From an uncultured Succinivibrio sp. (lineage in GTDB: Bacteria; Pseudomonadota; Gammaproteobacteria; Enterobacterales; Succinivibrionaceae): DNA of 7,690 nt. The stretch covers positions 1 through 7,690 of the forward strand of contig CACYBT010000213.1 of the NCBI GenBank assembly GCA_902772715.1. The letters are read 5' to 3'. The notes below the pieces were generated by a model. The model ran no database searches. It worked only from the letters and a program-made list of their open reading frames with translations, and was not told the origin of the DNA. Of the stretch, positions 5,923-7,690 are shown piece by piece. The position numbers were made by a program, and so were the translations under genes. Numbering within the stretch: position 1 is the stretch's first letter; the number at the start of each line of letters is the position of its first letter.

Positions 5923-5941
5923 GAACCTGGTTCGTAATATA
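5923..5941 (-). promoter_or_regulatory. Candidate cysK -10 box with adjoining palindromic operator
   Basis: On the minus strand TATATT (5936-5941) could be the cysK -10 box, which would place the start of transcription near 5929. The 11-bp palindrome GAACC-T-GGTTC (5923-5933) lies exactly there. No good -35 box is found upstream, which would fit an activated promoter such as CysB-controlled cysK of E. coli, but no CysB site can be recognised by eye. The operator role is inferred from position and symmetry alone. Confidence 0.35.
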
Positions 5942-6188
5942 TGGAATCACAAAATTTGCTTTGATGCCATAAATTTTTTTTGATGGGATTAATGTTTGCA
6001 CCAAAAATGCACAAAGTATCTTGGCCTGATCTTGTCTTGGTGTGAAATCTACTGGTGTTATTGAACTATTTGATTTACAGATGTAAGGCGATAATTACTA
6101 AAATTTAATGAAATATCATGGTGCTTGTATGGAAATAGTAATTTTTACTTAAAATTCCTTAAAAATAACTTTGTTTAAAATTATTTTG

Positions 6189-6194
6189 TATAAT
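6189..6194 (+). promoter_or_regulatory. Candidate -10 box for the exonuclease-mscL operon
   Basis: A perfect TATAAT lies 44 nt before the exonuclease start codon in a very A/T-rich stretch. The -35 region at 16-17 bp spacing is poor (TAACTT or AACTTT near 6166-6172). The predicted leader is about 37 nt. Confidence 0.5.
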
Positions 6195-6238
6195 ACATAC
6201 GTTTTTTAACCAATTGAATTTTTATTTGCTAATAAAGT

Positions 6239-7159
6239 ATGAATACTAAGAATGACAGTTTTCCTCTGCATTTACTTGAAAATATAAAGTTACATCCTGA
6301 AAACTACCGCTTATTAGAGAAAATTCCTTTAACAATTGAAGGTGTTGATACTCACTTTCCGATTATACTTAATCCTCCATTAGAAGGTGAAAAGACCTAC
6401 TCTGTTGTGTTTTTGGATACAGAAACCACGGGTATGGATGCAAGACGTAACCGTATCATTGAACTTGGAATGGTGAAGGCTACTTTTTCTCTTGACAGAA
6501 AACTGCTCATATCTGTTGACCGATATTATGATGAGTTTGAAGATCCCAAAACGCCAATTCCTGAGGAGATTTCTAAATTAACCGGTATCACCGATGAAAT
6601 GGTTAAAGATCATTGCTTTGATGATGAAATGGTGGCACGCTTTTTAAGTGGCAGACCTTTGGTGGTAGCTCATAACGCCGCCTTTGACAGACCTTTTTTT
6701 GAAGAGCGTTTCAGTAATTTAAGGTCTTTGTCCTGGTGTTGTTCCCTAAAGGAAATAATGTGGAAGGATTATGGTTTTGGCAGTGGAAAATTAGAATTCC
6801 TTAATATTATGAGTGGCTATTTTTATGAGGCTCATCGTGCCTATGTTGATTGCCTTGCTTTATTGTGGCTTATGTATATTTATCCTAAGGCCTTTGCAAA
6901 CCTTATTGTCTCTGCAAGAACACCAACATATAAAGTAGTTGTAAAAGGTAATACCTATAAGTTTAAAGATAATCTTAAGCAAAAAGACTTTCGTTTTGAT
7001 GCCGGGGTAGATAAATCCTGGTCACGTGTTTTTACCAGCCTAAAAGATGCTGAAGAAGTTCGCTCCATGCTTTTGGATACCTATCTTGATACTGATACAG
7101 TGTTTGAGGTGAATATTATTGAACGTGATGCTAAAACTCGCTATAAACTGACTTCGTAA
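6239..7159 (+). CDS. DnaQ-like DEDDh 3'-5' exonuclease with a C-terminal accessory domain
   Basis: The 306-residue product is a 3'-5' exonuclease of the DnaQ/RNase T superfamily, expected to use two metal ions. Motif ExoI is VVFLDTETTG with D60 and E62; ExoII is VVAHNAAFD with D150; ExoIII is EAHRAYVDC with H199 and D204. The histidine five residues before the last aspartate makes it DEDDh type. The catalytic domain spans about 55-215. An N-terminal segment of about 50 residues precedes it, and a separate domain (about 228-306) has YKFKDNLKQKDFRFD followed by KSWSRVF, resembling the small K-D-x-L-K...F-R-W/F-D module seen after some DnaQ-like exonucleases; a nucleic-acid-binding role is only inferred. 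It lacks features that would make it the replicative epsilon subunit, RNase T or exonuclease I by name, so no symbol is given. There is no good Shine-Dalgarno before the ATG (only ATAAAGT), suggesting weak translation. mscL follows after 29 bp. Confidence 0.88.
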   Translation: MNTKNDSFPLHLLENIKLHPENYRLLEKIPLTIEGVDTHFPIILNPPLEGEKTYSVVFLDTETTGMDARRNRIIELGMVKATFSLDRKLLISVDRYYDEFEDPKTPIPEEISKLTGITDEMVKDHCFDDEMVARFLSGRPLVVAHNAAFDRPFFEERFSNLRSLSWCCSLKEIMWKDYGFGSGKLEFLNIMSGYFYEAHRAYVDCLALLWLMYIYPKAFANLIVSARTPTYKVVVKGNTYKFKDNLKQKDFRFDAGVDKSWSRVFTSLKDAEEVRSMLLDTYLDTDTVFEVNIIERDAKTRYKLTS

Positions 7160-7188
7160 TGTATATTGACTAAATTGAGGAGAAAAAA

Positions 7189-7635
7189 ATGAGTCATATT
7201 GTAAATACTGGCAAATCCTTTTTAAAAGAATTCCGTGATTTTGCAGTAAAAGGTAATGTCATGGATATGGCAATCGGTGTGGTTATTGGTACTGCGTTTG
7301 GCAAGATTGTGTCATCACTGGTGGCAGATATTATCATGCCAATAGTTGGTGTTATTGTTGGCAATATTGATCTTAAAGATCTGTCAGTGACACTAATTGA
7401 CAAAACAGATACCAATCCTGCAGTGGTGCTGACGTATGGTGTATTTTTACAGAATGTTCTGGATTTTGCCATCATTGCTTTTGCTATTTTCCTTTTTATT
7501 AAGATTATAATCAATCTTAAGAACCGTCTGTTAAAGGATGAGGCAGAGGAGAAAACAGAGACTCCACCAGAAGATCCACAGGATGTTCAGTTGTTGCGTG
7601 AAATTAGAGATTTACTTAAAAATGAGAAGAAATAA
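7189..7635 (+). CDS. mscL: Large-conductance mechanosensitive channel MscL
   Basis: MscL is a homopentameric inner-membrane channel that opens under high membrane tension and releases solutes during osmotic downshock. The 148-residue product has the N-terminal amphipathic helix (KEFRDFAVKGN, 13-23), pore-lining TM1 (about 24-56, with GKIVSSLVADIIMP), a periplasmic loop, TM2 (about 83-110, YGVFLQNVLDFAIIAFAIF), and the C-terminal cytoplasmic bundle helix (QLLREIRDLLKNEK). It aligns with the 136-residue E. coli protein at an offset of eight, so G30 matches G22 and V31 matches V23 of the hydrophobic gate; gate residue L19 becomes M27. The N-terminus is about eight residues longer (MSHIVNTGKSF). 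A strong GAGGAG (7177-7182), 6 nt before the ATG, supports this start. The gene lies 29 bp after the exonuclease and has no obvious promoter of its own. Confidence 0.97.
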   Translation: MSHIVNTGKSFLKEFRDFAVKGNVMDMAIGVVIGTAFGKIVSSLVADIIMPIVGVIVGNIDLKDLSVTLIDKTDTNPAVVLTYGVFLQNVLDFAIIAFAIFLFIKIIINLKNRLLKDEAEEKTETPPEDPQDVQLLREIRDLLKNEKK

Positions 7636-7690
7636 ATCAGTTATCGAACCCCCGACTTTTTGACCAAAAATGAATAAAAAAAGCCTGAAA
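7636..7690 (+). other. Region after mscL, with a possible half of a bidirectional terminator at the window edge
   Basis: No gene is seen. Seven A residues (7676-7682) run into GCCTGAAA at the very end. This would be the left half of a bidirectional intrinsic terminator if TTTCAGGC and a T tract follow outside the window, which cannot be seen. ATCGAACCCCCGAC at 7643-7656 resembles part of a tRNA T arm read on the minus strand, but no whole tRNA is present. Confidence 0.3.

Larger units (their letters stand above)
5880..6238. other. Divergent intergenic region between cysK and the exonuclease gene
   Basis: This 359-bp A/T-rich region must hold the promoters of both the leftward cysK operon and the rightward exonuclease-mscL operon. 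I see a palindrome near cysK and a TATAAT box facing right, listed separately. No tRNA, riboswitch-like fold or convincing small gene is visible; the middle part (about 6010-6050) has short direct repeats of ATCTTG and TCTTGG only. Confidence 0.7.

Noticed and set aside
5983..6045. A 20-residue open frame in the cysK-exonuclease intergenic region
   Set aside because: It has no ribosome binding site, is preceded by a T tract, and its composition shows nothing typical of a leader peptide such as runs of Cys or Met codons.
7194..7514. Minus-strand open frame of 106 codons opposite mscL
   Set aside because: It is a shadow of the mscL coding frame, with no recognisable motif or start signal.

Overview
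This 7.7 kb window is AT-rich chromosomal DNA. It most resembles a gammaproteobacterium with a low-GC genome; Succinivibrionaceae (anaerobic gut or rumen bacteria) would fit, but that is an inference from base composition and protein style, not a database match. The best lineage evidence is a tRNA cluster read Gly(GCC)-Cys(GCA)-Leu(UAA), the same order as the glyW-cysT-leuZ operon of Escherichia coli. Most of the window is housekeeping genes. No CRISPR array, toxin-antitoxin pair, prophage or defence system is visible.

Layout, left to right. (1) Positions 1-513 hold the C-terminal part of an IS transposase with the Y-R-E-K signature of the IS4 superfamily; it enters from outside the window. 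A short repeat-bearing spacer follows. (2) Positions 629-887 hold three tRNA genes on the minus strand, driven by a near-perfect sigma-70 promoter at 902-929. (3) On the plus strand, xseA (exonuclease VII large subunit) is followed 10 bp later by a gene for a probable exported protein of DUF4163/DUF3298 (RsiV/PdaC-like) type. (4) Converging from the right on the minus strand is a two-gene unit, a cysK-type cysteine synthase followed by a DAACS-family amino acid/cation symporter. It ends at a clear intrinsic terminator that lies inside the 3' end of the exported-protein gene. (5) A 359-bp divergent intergenic region carries a small palindrome near cysK and a TATAAT box facing right. (6) On the plus strand, a two-domain DEDDh 3'-5' exonuclease is followed by mscL, the large mechanosensitive channel.

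How the genes may work together. The most suggestive pairing is the symporter with cysteine synthase. Its substrate site carries a glutamate where aspartate/glutamate carriers have arginine, as I recall for the serine/threonine carrier SstT. Uptake of a neutral amino acid such as serine or a cysteine-related compound would fit next to cysK; this is an inference. The two exonuclease genes (XseA and the DEDDh protein) are in separate operons, and nothing here links them. The least understood gene is the exported DUF3298-like protein co-directional with xseA.
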